Shown: piece after piece, positions 1 through 7,857 of the stretch
Numbering within the stretch: position 1 is the stretch's first letter
Layout: each line of letters starts with the position of its first letter
DNA from: Desulfotomaculum sp.
GTDB taxonomy: Bacteria; Bacillota; Desulfotomaculia; Desulfotomaculales; Nap2-2B
Reading direction: 5' to 3'
Assembly (NCBI GenBank): GCA_003485325.1
Contig: DMZI01000007.1
Location: 1 to 22,126, forward strand
DNA length: 22,126 nucleotides
Notes under the pieces: generated by a model
Told to the model about the DNA's origin: nothing
Databases searched by the model: none
The model's input: the letters and a program-made list of their open reading frames with translations, nothing else
Made by a program: the position numbers and the translations under genes

Positions 1-2
1 AT

Positions 3-12
3 ACTCCTCCCT
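3..12 (-). promoter_or_regulatory. ribosome binding site of a gene beyond the left edge
   Basis: On the minus strand this reads AGGGAGGAGT, a near-perfect Shine-Dalgarno sequence. It lies about 40 bases after the stop of the threonine ammonia-lyase gene, with no terminator between them. The start codon would fall just outside the window. It suggests that the biotin/threonine run of genes continues to the left; which gene follows cannot be seen. Confidence 0.4.
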
Positions 13-52
13 AATGCAAGTTAATTTTCAGGATAGAAATAAATTTTTTTAT

Positions 53-1270
53 CTATGGACCGAGCGGGTTGTACCCCTGTCTGGCCAGACTATCCAGAAT
101 ATAATCAAGGTGCTCCTTGTTACGTGTTTCCATCACAAGTTCGACTTCTGCCAGTTGCAAAGGAATCTGTGGTTTCGTCCGGTCATGTTTTATGGAAATG
201 AGGTTAGCCTTCATACCTGCCAGCAAAGAGATTAATTTTGAGAGGCTTCCCGGCTGATCAGGAATTACCAGATCCAATTGCAGGCGCCGCCCCGATTTGA
301 CCAGCCCTCTTTCGATAATAATAGATATTTTGTTTGCGTCAATATTACCTCCGCTTACAATTGCAACCACCTTTTTCCCCTCTACAGGCAAACGGCGATT
401 CAAAAGGGCAGCCAGTCCGACCGCGCCAGCGCCTTCAACAACTAATTTTGATCGCTCCAGCAAAAGCATAATTGCCTCGGCAATTTCTTCCTCCTCAACA
501 AGTACAAGATCGTCAACGTAACGTTTGATCATTTCAAAAGCAATTACCCCCGGCTGGCGCACATTTATACCATCGGCAATAGTCCTTCCCGGTAAATGCT
601 TCTGCATTTCTTTTTCTTTAAAAGAATAGTAAGCCGCCGGCGCCTCTGATGTTTGGACACCAAATACCAATACGTCAGGTTTCAGGGACTTTATGGCAAG
701 AGCAATTCCTGAAATCAGCCCTCCTCCGCCAACAGGCACAACAATTGCATCCAGGTCCGGAAGTTCTGAAATCAGTTCCAAAGCTATCGTTCCATGTCCG
801 GCCATAATTTCCGGATCGTCAAAACTATGTATAAATGTGGCCCTCTTTTTTTCCTGAAGGATCTTGGCCTGCGTAAAAGCTTGAGCATAATCGTCCCCGG
901 CCAGCACTACCTGCGCACCATATCCTTGAGTAGCCATGACTTTGGCAATCGGAGTACCCTCAGGCATTACAATAGTTGCTTTTATTCCAGCCTTAGAGGC
1001 CGCATAAGCCACACCCTGGGCATGATTACCCGCTGAAGCTGCAATTACCCCGTGTTCACATTCGGCGTCACTCAGCGAGCAAATCTTATTATAAGCCCCT
1101 CTAATTTTAAATGAGCCTGTCTTTTGCATGTTTTCCAACTTCAAATAGAGCTCACTGCCGGTTAACCTGCTAAAAGTATCGGAATAATCCAATGGTGTAG
1201 ATCTTGTTACTCCCGCCAACCTTTCGCTGGCTTTCTTGACTGAATTAAGCGTCAAAATATCCGGGTCCAT
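53..1270 (-). CDS. ilvA: threonine ammonia-lyase (PLP-dependent, C-terminal ACT-like domain)
   Basis: Deaminates threonine to 2-oxobutanoate and ammonia in the cytoplasm, either as the first step towards isoleucine or in catabolism. The 405-residue protein has the fold type II PLP layout: the lysine motif KTGSFKIRGA with the likely Schiff-base Lys55, the SAGNHAQG motif near residue 80, and the phosphate-binding glycine loop VPVGGGGLISG near 178. Residues from about 328 (LQLDLVIPDQPGS) look like an ACT-type regulatory domain. The length fits the medium, single-regulatory-domain class. The ATG shares one base with the stop of bioDA, so the two are surely co-transcribed and probably translationally coupled. 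The pairing with biotin genes has no obvious metabolic logic. Catabolic (tdcB-like) and biosynthetic roles cannot be separated from sequence alone. Confidence 0.9.
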   Translation of the reverse strand: MDPDILTLNSVKKASERLAGVTRSTPLDYSDTFSRLTGSELYLKLENMQKTGSFKIRGAYNKICSLSDAECEHGVIAASAGNHAQGVAYAASKAGIKATIVMPEGTPIAKVMATQGYGAQVVLAGDDYAQAFTQAKILQEKKRATFIHSFDDPEIMAGHGTIALELISELPDLDAIVVPVGGGGLISGIALAIKSLKPDVLVFGVQTSEAPAAYYSFKEKEMQKHLPGRTIADGINVRQPGVIAFEMIKRYVDDLVLVEEEEIAEAIMLLLERSKLVVEGAGAVGLAALLNRRLPVEGKKVVAIVSGGNIDANKISIIIERGLVKSGRRLQLDLVIPDQPGSLSKLISLLAGMKANLISIKHDRTKPQIPLQLAEVELVMETRNKEHLDYILDSLARQGYNPLGP

Positions 1271-3345
1271 TAATTATCATCTCCCACAGAGACAATGCTT
1301 TGATAAAGTATATCGATCATTTCGTCCAGTTCTTCAGGTTCAGTCGATAAAGGAGGCATGAAAACGACAACATCATCAAGCGGCCTGATAATCATGCCTT
1401 TATTCCTCGCTGCCAAACAAGCCTTGACCCCCCTCTTTTCTTCAATGGGGAACGGCTCTTTTGTCTTTTTATTGCGGATCAGTTCTATACCCACCATAAA
1501 ACCGCTCTGCCGAATCTCACCAACATGTTCAAGATTTGCAATATTTTTTAGTTTATCGGAGAGATAAACTATTTTGGGCTGCAGTTTTTCCATAATGTTA
1601 TCCCTTGCAAATATCTCCAGGTTGGCAAGAGCGGCGGCGCAGGCCAAAGGGTTACCTGTATAGGAATGGCCGTGGAAAAAAGTTTTTCGCTCCCGGTGAT
1701 CAGCTAAAAAGGCGTCATAGATTTCCCCTGTAACCATCGTGGCTGCCAGAGGAAGATACCCGCCTGTGATTCCCTTGCTGACAGTAAGGAAATCAGGAGA
1801 GATATTCTCATGTTCGCAGGCAAACATTTTTCCTGTTTTTCCGAACCCCGTGGCAACCTCGTCAGTAATTAAAAGCAGGTTATACTTTGTACATAGTTCT
1901 CTAATCCTGGAAAGATAACCCGGCGGCTGTACGATAATGCCACCCGCTCCCTGAACTTTTGGTTCTATGATCATTGCAGCCAGTTCCTCATGATTCCTGC
2001 TCATTAATTCTTCCGTTGCATCAATACAGGCAAAGCCGCAGCTGTCCGGTTCTTTTTGAAAAATACATCTATAACAGTAAGGGGAAGGAGCTTTTATTGT
2101 TTTAAAAAGCAGGGGGTGAAAGATCTGGTGAAAAAGGTCTATTCCACCAACGCTGACTGATCCGATAGTATCCCCATGGTAGGCGTTGGTTAAAGTCAAA
2201 AATTTGTTTTTATTCTTTACGTTTTTATGCTGCCAGTATTGGAAAGCCATTTTTAAAGCAACTTCCACCGATGTTGAGCCGTTATCAGAGTAAAATACTT
2301 TTTCCAGCCCGTCCGGCGCTCTTTCAACAAGTTTTTCAGCAAGTTCAATGGCCCCCCTGTGGCTCAACCCTAACATTGTACTGTGCGAAATCTTACCCAA
2401 CTGAGCAGAAACTGCCCTGTCTATTTCAGCCCTGCGGTGTCCATGTACGTTCAACCAAAGTGAAGATACACCATCATAATATCTTTTTCCATCTATATCG
2501 ATTAAAAATGTACCCTCACCGCGTTCGATGATTATCTGGTTCCCGGATACCCAGTCCTTCATCTGAGTAAACGGATACCAAACATACTTTCTGTCTTTCT
2601 GTACAAGGTTAGAATCTTGTTTTGACTTTACCTCCCGCAGATAAGTTACTACAATTTCCCAGTTTAAAGAGTCGTCTACCGCCTGAATAATATCTTTCTG
2701 TCTAAGCTCGTCCAAATATGGGATTATTCCCAACAAGGGGACTCCGCCCAATTCTGAAATCAGGCCGGGGTTGGTATTCTCAGCAATCTCTTTTTCCGGT
2801 GAATTGCTGCTGATAACCACACCGGCTATGTTTAAGCCCCTGTTCCTGGCATAGTTAATTGTTAAAAGAGTATGGTTGATTGTTCCCAGGTTTGCCCTTG
2901 CTACGATTATTACAGGCATTCCCATCATAACGATAAGATCAGCCATCAAAAGCCGGTCAGTCAACGGGGCAAGGATTCCGCCGGCGCCCTCTACAATCAT
3001 GAATTGATGTTTCTTCTTTAACTTATTAAACGATTCCATAATCAGATCCGGATCAATCTTTACACCGGCCAATTCAGCGGCTATACGGGGGGTCAGGGAA
3101 TCTTCAAGACAGTAAGGGTTAATCTGTTCAAAATCGGAATTGAGATCAGCAGCCCGGGCAAGCAGCAAAGCATCCCCGACCAGAGCAAACTCTCCCTTTG
3201 TTTTTTTAAAACCGCTTTGCACCGGCTTCATAACCCCGATGTCAACCGACCTGCGTTTCAAGCAACCGCAAAGTCCGGATGCAAAAATTGTTTTTCCAAC
3301 ATTAGTATCAGTACCAGTTATAAAGAAACCATCCGCTTTAAAAAT
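1270..3345 (-). CDS. bioDA: bifunctional dethiobiotin synthetase / DAPA aminotransferase (BioD-BioA fusion), apparent ATT start
   Basis: Two consecutive steps of biotin synthesis in one chain: KAPA to DAPA (BioA, PLP-dependent, SAM as amino donor) and DAPA to dethiobiotin (BioD, ATP and CO2). The BioD half (about 1-245) has the P-loop GTDTNVGKT at residues 11-19 and the motif VEGAGGILAPL. The BioA half starts near residue 253 with KYVWYPFTQMKDW and has the PLP lysine in TVSKGITGG (about Lys524). The first ATG/GTG/TTG in frame is TTG at 3261, which would remove the whole P-loop. The only upstream candidate before an in-frame TAA is ATT at 3345, eight bases after GGAGG, giving 691 residues. The gene follows bioF by 69 bases and overlaps the next gene by one base. 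A sequencing error near the start is the alternative to a real ATT start. Confidence 0.88.
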   Translation of the reverse strand: MFKADGFFITGTDTNVGKTIFASGLCGCLKRRSVDIGVMKPVQSGFKKTKGEFALVGDALLLARAADLNSDFEQINPYCLEDSLTPRIAAELAGVKIDPDLIMESFNKLKKKHQFMIVEGAGGILAPLTDRLLMADLIVMMGMPVIIVARANLGTINHTLLTINYARNRGLNIAGVVISSNSPEKEIAENTNPGLISELGGVPLLGIIPYLDELRQKDIIQAVDDSLNWEIVVTYLREVKSKQDSNLVQKDRKYVWYPFTQMKDWVSGNQIIIERGEGTFLIDIDGKRYYDGVSSLWLNVHGHRRAEIDRAVSAQLGKISHSTMLGLSHRGAIELAEKLVERAPDGLEKVFYSDNGSTSVEVALKMAFQYWQHKNVKNKNKFLTLTNAYHGDTIGSVSVGGIDLFHQIFHPLLFKTIKAPSPYCYRCIFQKEPDSCGFACIDATEELMSRNHEELAAMIIEPKVQGAGGIIVQPPGYLSRIRELCTKYNLLLITDEVATGFGKTGKMFACEHENISPDFLTVSKGITGGYLPLAATMVTGEIYDAFLADHRERKTFFHGHSYTGNPLACAAALANLEIFARDNIMEKLQPKIVYLSDKLKNIANLEHVGEIRQSGFMVGIELIRNKKTKEPFPIEEKRGVKACLAARNKGMIIRPLDDVVVFMPPLSTEPEELDEMIDILYQSIVSVGDDN

Positions 3346-3360
3346 AGTACAGTCCTCCCC
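3343..3360 (-). promoter_or_regulatory. ribosome binding site and rare ATT start codon of bioDA
   Basis: The minus strand reads GGGGAGGA (3360-3353), seven bases, then ATT (3345-3343). The spacing is ideal for initiation. The in-frame codons from the upstream TAA to the P-loop contain no ATG, GTG or TTG. ATT initiation is known from infC, where it makes translation dependent on IF3 levels. Here it could serve to keep the enzyme scarce, which is inference. Confidence 0.6.
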
Positions 3361-3414
3361 TGCTTATTTATAAACCACCAAAACAAAGAACACTTGTTGA
3401 CACAGTATGTAAAT

Positions 3415-4581
3415 TTAGATCAGGCCTGTTTCCCTGCCCGCGCTTTCAAATATATTAAGAACCTCCTCAAGGTCCTCCCTTGTATGTGTTGCCATTACGG
3501 ATACCCTTAAACGGCTCGTTCCCGGGGGCACTGAAGGAGGCCTGATCCCGGTCACAAATACCCCGCGTTCGAAAAGAGCTTTGTCCATGGCCATTGTCAG
3601 ACCATCATCCCCTATCAGGATGGGGATTATTTGAGACTCCATGGTTAGGATCGTAAAACCAAGCCTGGTCAAACCTTCTCTTAAAAAATTGGCATTATCA
3701 AATAACCTGGCCCGTATTTCAGGTTTTTCCCGGATTAAATCTATGGCGGCAATAGCTGCTCCTACAGCCGCCGGGGGCAGGCCGGTGGAATAAATAAAGC
3801 TTCGAGCTTTATTTCGCAGGTAGTTAATTAAATCGCTTTTCCCGGTAACGTAACCGCCGCAACTGGCCAGGGCTTTGCTTAAAGTCCCGACCTGGACGGC
3901 AACCTTTCCCTCAAGGTTAAAATGTTCCACCGTACCAGTGCCCTGGCTCCCCAAAATACCTGTAGCGTGCGCATCATCTACCATTACAAATGCATCATTC
4001 TTCTCCGCTAAAGCAACTATTTCGGGAAGGGGCGCCAGATCGCCGTCCATACTAAAAACCCCGTCAGTAATAACCAGGCGGCGGCGGCAATCCTGGGTCT
4101 CGTTTAAGGCTTTTTCAAGCTGCAGCATATCCTTGTGACCGAAAATCACTACGCGCGCCCTGCTTAAGCGACAGCCGTCAATAATACTGGCATGGTTTAA
4201 TTCATCGCTGATGACGGCATCCTCAGGGCCGACCAGGGAACTTATCGTACCTATATTAGTAAGATATCCCGAACTAAATACAATTACCTCTTCCGCGTTT
4301 TTAAATTGAGCAATTTTATCCTCAAGCTCTTTGTATAGAAAGAAGTTGCCCGAAATCAGACGGGATCCTCCTGATCCGGTACCCCACCTGGCAAGAGCCT
4401 TAAGAGCCGCATCTTTTACATCCGGGTGATCTGTTAGGCCAAGATAATTGTTTGAAGAAAGAAGTATGCAATCACGTCCGTTAACCGTCGTTCTTGGAGA
4501 CTGAGACCCTTCAAACCATCTTAATTGTCTGTAAAGGTTGGCATTGCGCAAATAATCCAGCTCTGTTTTTAAAAATTCCAA
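3415..4581 (-). CDS. bioF: 8-amino-7-oxononanoate (KAPA) synthase
   Basis: Condenses pimeloyl-ACP or pimeloyl-CoA with L-alanine to give KAPA, the first committed step of the biotin ring pathway. It belongs to the alpha-oxoamine synthase family of PLP fold type I. Visible motifs are SSNNYLGL near the N-terminus, GSGGSRLISG, DDAHATG and the PLP lysine in VGTLSKALASCGGY (about Lys236). I place the start at TTG 4581, because AAGGAGG lies nine bases upstream and this gives 388 residues, the usual family length. A longer reading from 4650 would add 23 residues that include the ribosome binding site itself. 2-amino-3-ketobutyrate CoA ligase is a close relative, but the bioDA gene just downstream supports BioF. 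Confidence 0.92.
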   Translation of the reverse strand: MEFLKTELDYLRNANLYRQLRWFEGSQSPRTTVNGRDCILLSSNNYLGLTDHPDVKDAALKALARWGTGSGGSRLISGNFFLYKELEDKIAQFKNAEEVIVFSSGYLTNIGTISSLVGPEDAVISDELNHASIIDGCRLSRARVVIFGHKDMLQLEKALNETQDCRRRLVITDGVFSMDGDLAPLPEIVALAEKNDAFVMVDDAHATGILGSQGTGTVEHFNLEGKVAVQVGTLSKALASCGGYVTGKSDLINYLRNKARSFIYSTGLPPAAVGAAIAAIDLIREKPEIRARLFDNANFLREGLTRLGFTILTMESQIIPILIGDDGLTMAMDKALFERGVFVTGIRPPSVPPGTSRLRVSVMATHTREDLEEVLNIFESAGRETGLI

Positions 4582-4639
4582 TAATATTAACCTCCTTGCT
4601 GGTAAAAACCTTCCCGGTACACTTTTGATATATTTCTTA

Positions 4640-4670
4640 TTGTCAACCAACTTTAAAAAACAGTTAACGT
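4640..4670 (-). promoter_or_regulatory. candidate BirA (biotin repressor) operator over the bioF promoter
   Basis: On the plus strand the site reads TTGTCAACC, 13 bases, then AGTTAACGT. The Firmicutes BirA operator is TTGTTAACC, about 13-16 bases, then GGTTAACAA, so the left arm matches 8 of 9 bases and the right arm 6 of 9. On the minus strand TTAACT (-35) and GACAAT (-10), 17 bases apart, lie within the same stretch, so a bound repressor would block them. It is the only gap over 100 bases in the ispE-to-ilvA run and sits 59 bases before the bioF start. The imperfect right arm limits confidence. Confidence 0.5.
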
Positions 4671-4690
4671 AATTCCGAAAAAAAAATAAC

Positions 4691-5440
4691 TTAATCTAAT
4701 ACCTCGGTTACCAGGCTTAAGTCAGCAGGTTTATCAACATCAAGACCGATTGCAGGATGCGGGCTGATAACAGCCACTCCTTTTATGCCAAGCAGTTTTG
4801 AAACTTTGATTTCGGCTTCTGCCAGGCTTAATCTATGAAAGATAAATTTTATTAAAAAAGATAATCCAATTAACCGGCTTAACTTCAAAGGGTTCTTTCT
4901 GGCTTTCACAAGTTCATTGCCTTTGGCCAGGCAACGCGGCAGTATTTCCGGGTTAAGCATGATTAGATTACCGCCTGTAAATACATCTTCCTGCAAGTGT
5001 ACATACGTACGCTCGGCTTTGGCAAAAGAGTTCTGAATCACATCCCGTGATACGATAGGATAAAACAGGTCTGCTGTCTCATCCTGGCATTGATTAATAA
5101 AATTGTCTACAACCTTAGCAGTTAAAAGAGGTATATCAGAAGTTGCAATCAGTACTCGCCTGCTGGCCGGCAAACAGTCAAAACCCCTTTGTACATTGTC
5201 CAGAAGGCTGTCCCCCGGCAAAACAAACCGAATCCTGTCTTTAATGCTTTCATTTATTTTTATTTCAGGGCCAACGACAACTATTTTTCCTATTTTAGAG
5301 GAGTTTAAAAGAGCATCTATTACGTATTCAACCATTGCCTTGGCGCCTATGGGAATTAAAGCCTCGTAAAGAACAGGGCTGCTATCTTTCAACTGGCCAT
5401 CGTTCAGGCTGCCGGCAAGAATAATTGCGTCAATGGTCAT
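4691..5440 (-). CDS. MobA-like nucleotidyltransferase family protein
   Basis: A 249-residue protein of the MobA/GlmU-type NTP-transferase fold. The N-terminus has AIILAG (residues 5-10) as the start of the nucleotide-binding loop. ALIPIGAKAMVEYVIDALL follows at about 27-45, where related enzymes carry the second signature and a sugar or cofactor site. The aspartate in ATSDIPLL (near 99) fits the metal-binding position. Related enzymes transfer a nucleotide to a sugar phosphate or to molybdopterin; the substrate here cannot be read. The start overlaps the GntR gene stop by four bases (ATGA), so the two are coupled. The loop is less glycine-rich (LAGSLNDGQL) than in true MobA, which argues against that exact assignment. 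Confidence 0.75.
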   Translation of the reverse strand: MTIDAIILAGSLNDGQLKDSSPVLYEALIPIGAKAMVEYVIDALLNSSKIGKIVVVGPEIKINESIKDRIRFVLPGDSLLDNVQRGFDCLPASRRVLIATSDIPLLTAKVVDNFINQCQDETADLFYPIVSRDVIQNSFAKAERTYVHLQEDVFTGGNLIMLNPEILPRCLAKGNELVKARKNPLKLSRLIGLSFLIKFIFHRLSLAEAEIKVSKLLGIKGVAVISPHPAIGLDVDKPADLSLVTEVLD

Positions 5441-6120
5441 ATGGATGATACTCCCTGAAGGAAACCAAGCAGGCTTTGCTCTGCATTCTCAATATGTTCT
5501 CGTGCAAGTAAAGAGGCCAACTCGGAATTGCGCTCGCTGATTGCTTCAACAATTTTCCTGTGTTCTTCAAGAAAAACCCTTGTTCTGCCCGGTTGCGACA
5601 AAGAAACGGCACGGAAACGCTGGATCTGTTCCTGAAGATGGGTGACTATTTGCTGCAGACGCTGGTTCCGGCTGGCCCGGTAAATAAGCTCATGAAACGA
5701 TGTATCCGATTGAACAACGGTATTCAAATCGCCCGTCGTAGCCTCAGAAATTTGGACCAGTGCCCTCTCTAGCTGTTCAAGTTCTTTCTCCGTGATCCTC
5801 TCGGCGGCCAACCCGGCCGCAAGGCTCTCCAAAGCAGCCCGCACTTCGAAAATGTCAGTAATGTCTTTTACGGAGATATCGGCAACATATGCGCCTTTAC
5901 GGGCAACCATAACCAGGAACCCTTCCAGTTCAAGCTTGCGTATAGCCTCACGAACTGGCGTACGGCTAACGCCAAGCTCTTCGGCGATCTGGATTTCCAT
6001 TAATCTTTCCCCGGGTTTTAACAATCCCTTAATAATAGCCTCCCGCAAGGTTTCAAAAACAATTTCCCGTAAGGGACGGTAACTATTTAAATCAAGGGGG
6101 CTGAACCTGCGCTGATGCAA
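5437..6120 (-). CDS. GntR-family transcriptional regulator, FadR/FCD subfamily
   Basis: A 227-residue DNA-binding regulator. Residues about 18-80 form a GntR winged helix-turn-helix with the characteristic IAEELGVSRTPVREAIRKLE. Residues about 90-220 are an all-helical FCD ligand domain with EVRAALESLAAG and a later FHELIYRAS, whose histidine is in the usual metal-binding group. The family binds as a dimer and responds to small carboxylate ligands. The start is TTG at 6120, preceded by AAGGAGG with eight bases spacing. It lies 64 bases after ispE and overlaps the nucleotidyltransferase gene by four bases. Its targets are unknown. It is not the proteobacterial biotin regulator BioR on present evidence, since no BioR-type box was seen upstream of bioF. 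Confidence 0.87.
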   Translation of the reverse strand: MHQRRFSPLDLNSYRPLREIVFETLREAIIKGLLKPGERLMEIQIAEELGVSRTPVREAIRKLELEGFLVMVARKGAYVADISVKDITDIFEVRAALESLAAGLAAERITEKELEQLERALVQISEATTGDLNTVVQSDTSFHELIYRASRNQRLQQIVTHLQEQIQRFRAVSLSQPGRTRVFLEEHRKIVEAISERNSELASLLAREHIENAEQSLLGFLQGVSSI

Positions 6121-6184
6121 AAAAATAACCTCCTTGTAACCATACCCTTATATTTTAACTCTTCTTTGTCTTAACTGCAATATA

Positions 6185-7039
6185 TCACCCATTTTCAACC
6201 GAAGTAACTATCTTTAACCATCCGGGGGGCAGAATAAGATTCCGGGCTATAAAATCAGCCTTAACCTCGTCCTCGCACAGGCCAAAAAATGTCGGTCCGC
6301 TTCCGCTCATAGCTGCCCCAACTGCGCCTTCCCTGATCAGAACCTGCTTTAAAAAACCTATTTGCGGGTAAAGATAAGCTGTTGTTTCCTCAAGAACGTT
6401 GGATAACAAACTGCCTATTCTTAACAGGTTTTCATCTTCAATTGCCTCCAGCATGCCTTTGGTATCCGGGCGGACACCGCCGCCGGTTAAATCATACTGT
6501 TGGTAGATACGGCCCGTTGAGACACCGAAAGGCGGCTTTACCATGATTACTCCGAACCTTGGAAGCGGTTTCAGCGGTAATAGTATTTCCCCCTTGCCGC
6601 GGGCAAGGGCTGTACCCCCCGTGAGGCAAAAAGGCACATCCGCCCCAATACGCTCTCCCAGTGACAGCAGTTCGGAAAAATGTAAATTCAGCCCCCATAA
6701 ATTGTTTAAACCTTTCAAGGCTGCTGCAGCATCTGCTGAACCCCCGGCTAAACCCGCCGCAAGGGGAATATTTTTTTTCAGATGAATAATCGCCCCTTTT
6801 ACCTGCCCGGTGTATTCCTGAAGAAGAAGCGCCGCCCTATAGATAAGGTTTTCCTGTCCAACAGGCAGTTCGGGGGTATCACAAGTGATAATAATGCCTT
6901 TGTGATGCGGTTCAAAAGCAAGACGGTCAGATAACCCAACCGTTTGCATGATCATCTCCACCTCATGGTATCCGTCAGATCGAAGGCCAGTTATGTCCAG
7001 TGTCAGGTTTATCTTCGCATGAGCAAATATTTCGTACAA
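6185..7039 (-). CDS. ispE: 4-diphosphocytidyl-2-C-methyl-D-erythritol kinase
   Basis: ATP-dependent kinase of the MEP (non-mevalonate) isoprenoid pathway, GHMP superfamily. The N-terminus shows HAKINLTLDITGLRSDGYHE, the substrate-binding segment with the invariant AKINL and DGYHE. The GHMP ATP loop is PLAAGLAGGSADAAAA (about residues 90-105), and the C-terminal GHMP motif is AAMSGSGPTFFG. I choose TTG at 7039, since AAGGAG lies nine bases upstream and gives 284 residues, the usual size. The earlier ATG at 7243 would run translation through a transcription terminator at 7191-7220, so it is not the start. The gene heads a run with the GntR regulator and nucleotidyltransferase. Confidence 0.93.
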   Translation of the reverse strand: MYEIFAHAKINLTLDITGLRSDGYHEVEMIMQTVGLSDRLAFEPHHKGIIITCDTPELPVGQENLIYRAALLLQEYTGQVKGAIIHLKKNIPLAAGLAGGSADAAAALKGLNNLWGLNLHFSELLSLGERIGADVPFCLTGGTALARGKGEILLPLKPLPRFGVIMVKPPFGVSTGRIYQQYDLTGGGVRPDTKGMLEAIEDENLLRIGSLLSNVLEETTAYLYPQIGFLKQVLIREGAVGAAMSGSGPTFFGLCEDEVKADFIARNLILPPGWLKIVTSVENG

Positions 7040-7190
7040 TAAATACCGCTCCTTCGTCTTTAAAAAATCCACCCATCTCCTTGTAAACTCTACAAAAGCA
7101 TAGCACACGAAAGGGTTGACAAACAACAGCTGAATTTTTTTACTACGAAATAAAGTATTCAATAAAATTTTCATCACAGGTATATATAGA

Positions 7191-7220
7191 GAAAAACAAA
7201 GCCGCCCGCAGTGGGGCAGC
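7191..7220 (-). terminator. rho-independent terminator of the small gene at 7249-7386
   Basis: On the minus strand GCTGCCC pairs with GGGCGGC (one G-T pair) around the six-base loop CACTGC, directly followed by TTTGTTTTTC. It lies 28 bases after the TAA of the small reading frame at 7249 and upstream of ispE. It separates ispE from what precedes it. Confidence 0.8.
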
Positions 7221-7248
7221 CCATCACCAGACTTTTTTAACATTATTT

Positions 7249-7386
7249 TTATTCAAGTGATTGTTTAACATTTTCGATCAGTTTATTTCTTGCGCTTGAA
7301 ATTTTATCCGTTAATTTAGACTCAACATTTATTGGTGCCGGCGGCACGAACAACTGGGAATTTAAAGCCATAAGCGACTGTACCAC
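7249..7386 (-). CDS. small hypothetical protein, 45 residues, or remnant of a longer gene
   Basis: I do not recognise this protein. From GTG at 7386 (weak ribosome site AGGGA seven bases before) the frame gives 45 residues ending KLIENVKQSLE, with a hydrophobic start and a charged helical C-terminus. The same frame stays open upstream to about 7513 and also looks coding just before the GTG (SQGRLYFRDNF), but has no ATG, GTG or TTG there. It is followed within 30 bases by a clear terminator, which supports transcription. It could be a real tiny gene, or the 3' end of a gene whose 5' part was lost. The stretch 7387-7525 holds only this open frame. Confidence 0.4.
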   Translation of the reverse strand: MVQSLMALNSQLFVPPAPINVESKLTDKISSARNKLIENVKQSLE

Positions 7387-7521
7387 AAAATTATCCCTGA
7401 AATACAGCCGTCCCTGGGAATGAAAATGTTCAACCCGAAAAAAAAACTTTTCAAGTAGAAATATCTGTACAATAAAATGACAAACGAAAAATACCTTATA
7501 TTGATATATTTAAAAAGTTTT

Positions 7522-7562
7522 CCTTAAAAGCTAAAGGGAAGGCCTTTTTCATATGCCTTCCC
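7522..7562 (-). terminator. probable terminator of the 36-residue gene
   Basis: GGGAAGGC (7562-7555) and GCCTTCCC (7543-7536) on the minus strand form a perfect eight-base stem with an 11-base loop. They are followed by TTTAGCTTTT, a moderate T-tract. It lies about 30 bases after the stop of the small gene at 7592. The other side of the stem has no T-run, so the minus orientation is favoured. Confidence 0.6.
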
Positions 7563-7591
7563 TCAACCACACCGAACAGTTTTTAACTTTT

Positions 7592-7702
7592 TTAAGACTT
7601 ACAAATACCAGGGCACAGGCAGCTAATAAGAAGCAGGATAAGGATAATAAAGATCAAGCAAATTAGACTTTCACTGCATTCTCCGGTAGACCCGAAAGCC
7701 AT
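7592..7702 (-). CDS. very small cysteine-containing membrane protein, probably spore-associated
   Basis: A 36-residue protein starting MAFGSTGECS, followed by one hydrophobic helix rich in Ile and Leu (about 12-28) and ending CLCPGICKS. It has five cysteines, four of them from residue 15 onwards. ATG at 7702 has AAAGGGGG eight bases upstream; a longer reading from 7846 is not supported by a ribosome site. A sigma-K-like promoter lies just upstream and a terminator downstream, so it looks like a complete monocistronic gene. Size and layout recall small hydrophobic sporulation peptides such as the YjcZ/SscA type, but no clear signature of those is present. Function unknown. Confidence 0.6.
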   Translation of the reverse strand: MAFGSTGECSESLICLIFIILILLLISCLCPGICKS

Positions 7703-7731
7703 TTTAAAAGCCCCCTTTCGCCATTTTTGTA

Positions 7732-7760
7732 TATAATATGGCAGAAACTTGTTAAAAGTT
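7732..7760 (-). promoter_or_regulatory. sigma-K/sigma-E-like sporulation promoter of the 36-residue gene
   Basis: On the minus strand AAC is followed by 17 bases and CATATTATA. This matches the mother-cell sigma-K pattern AC, 16-17 bases, CATAnnnTA. The predicted transcript start lies about 20 bases before the ribosome binding site of the gene at 7702. The motif is short, so chance is possible. Confidence 0.45.
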
Positions 7761-7857
7761 ACCACACTAATTATAAAAAGAAAGGGAAATTTCATCCAAG
7801 AACCTTTTTCCACTCTCTTAACATAATATTGCATTATAAAAATCAAGGAGTGGTAAT

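Noticed and set aside
3385..3415. Second BirA-like site between bioF and bioDA (TTGTTGACACA)
   Set aside because: Only one half-site is present, with no matching second arm at the required spacing. The word also occurs by chance at 14112.
5437..6120. GntR gene as a BioR-type biotin regulator
   Set aside because: BioR is known from Alphaproteobacteria with TTATnnATAA-type boxes. None was seen before bioF, where a BirA-like site fits better. FCD regulators have many other ligands.
7040..7243. ispE start at ATG 7243 with a 68-residue extension
   Set aside because: The extension contains a terminator hairpin and T-run at 7191-7220 and has no IspE similarity. TTG at 7039 has a good ribosome site and gives the family length.
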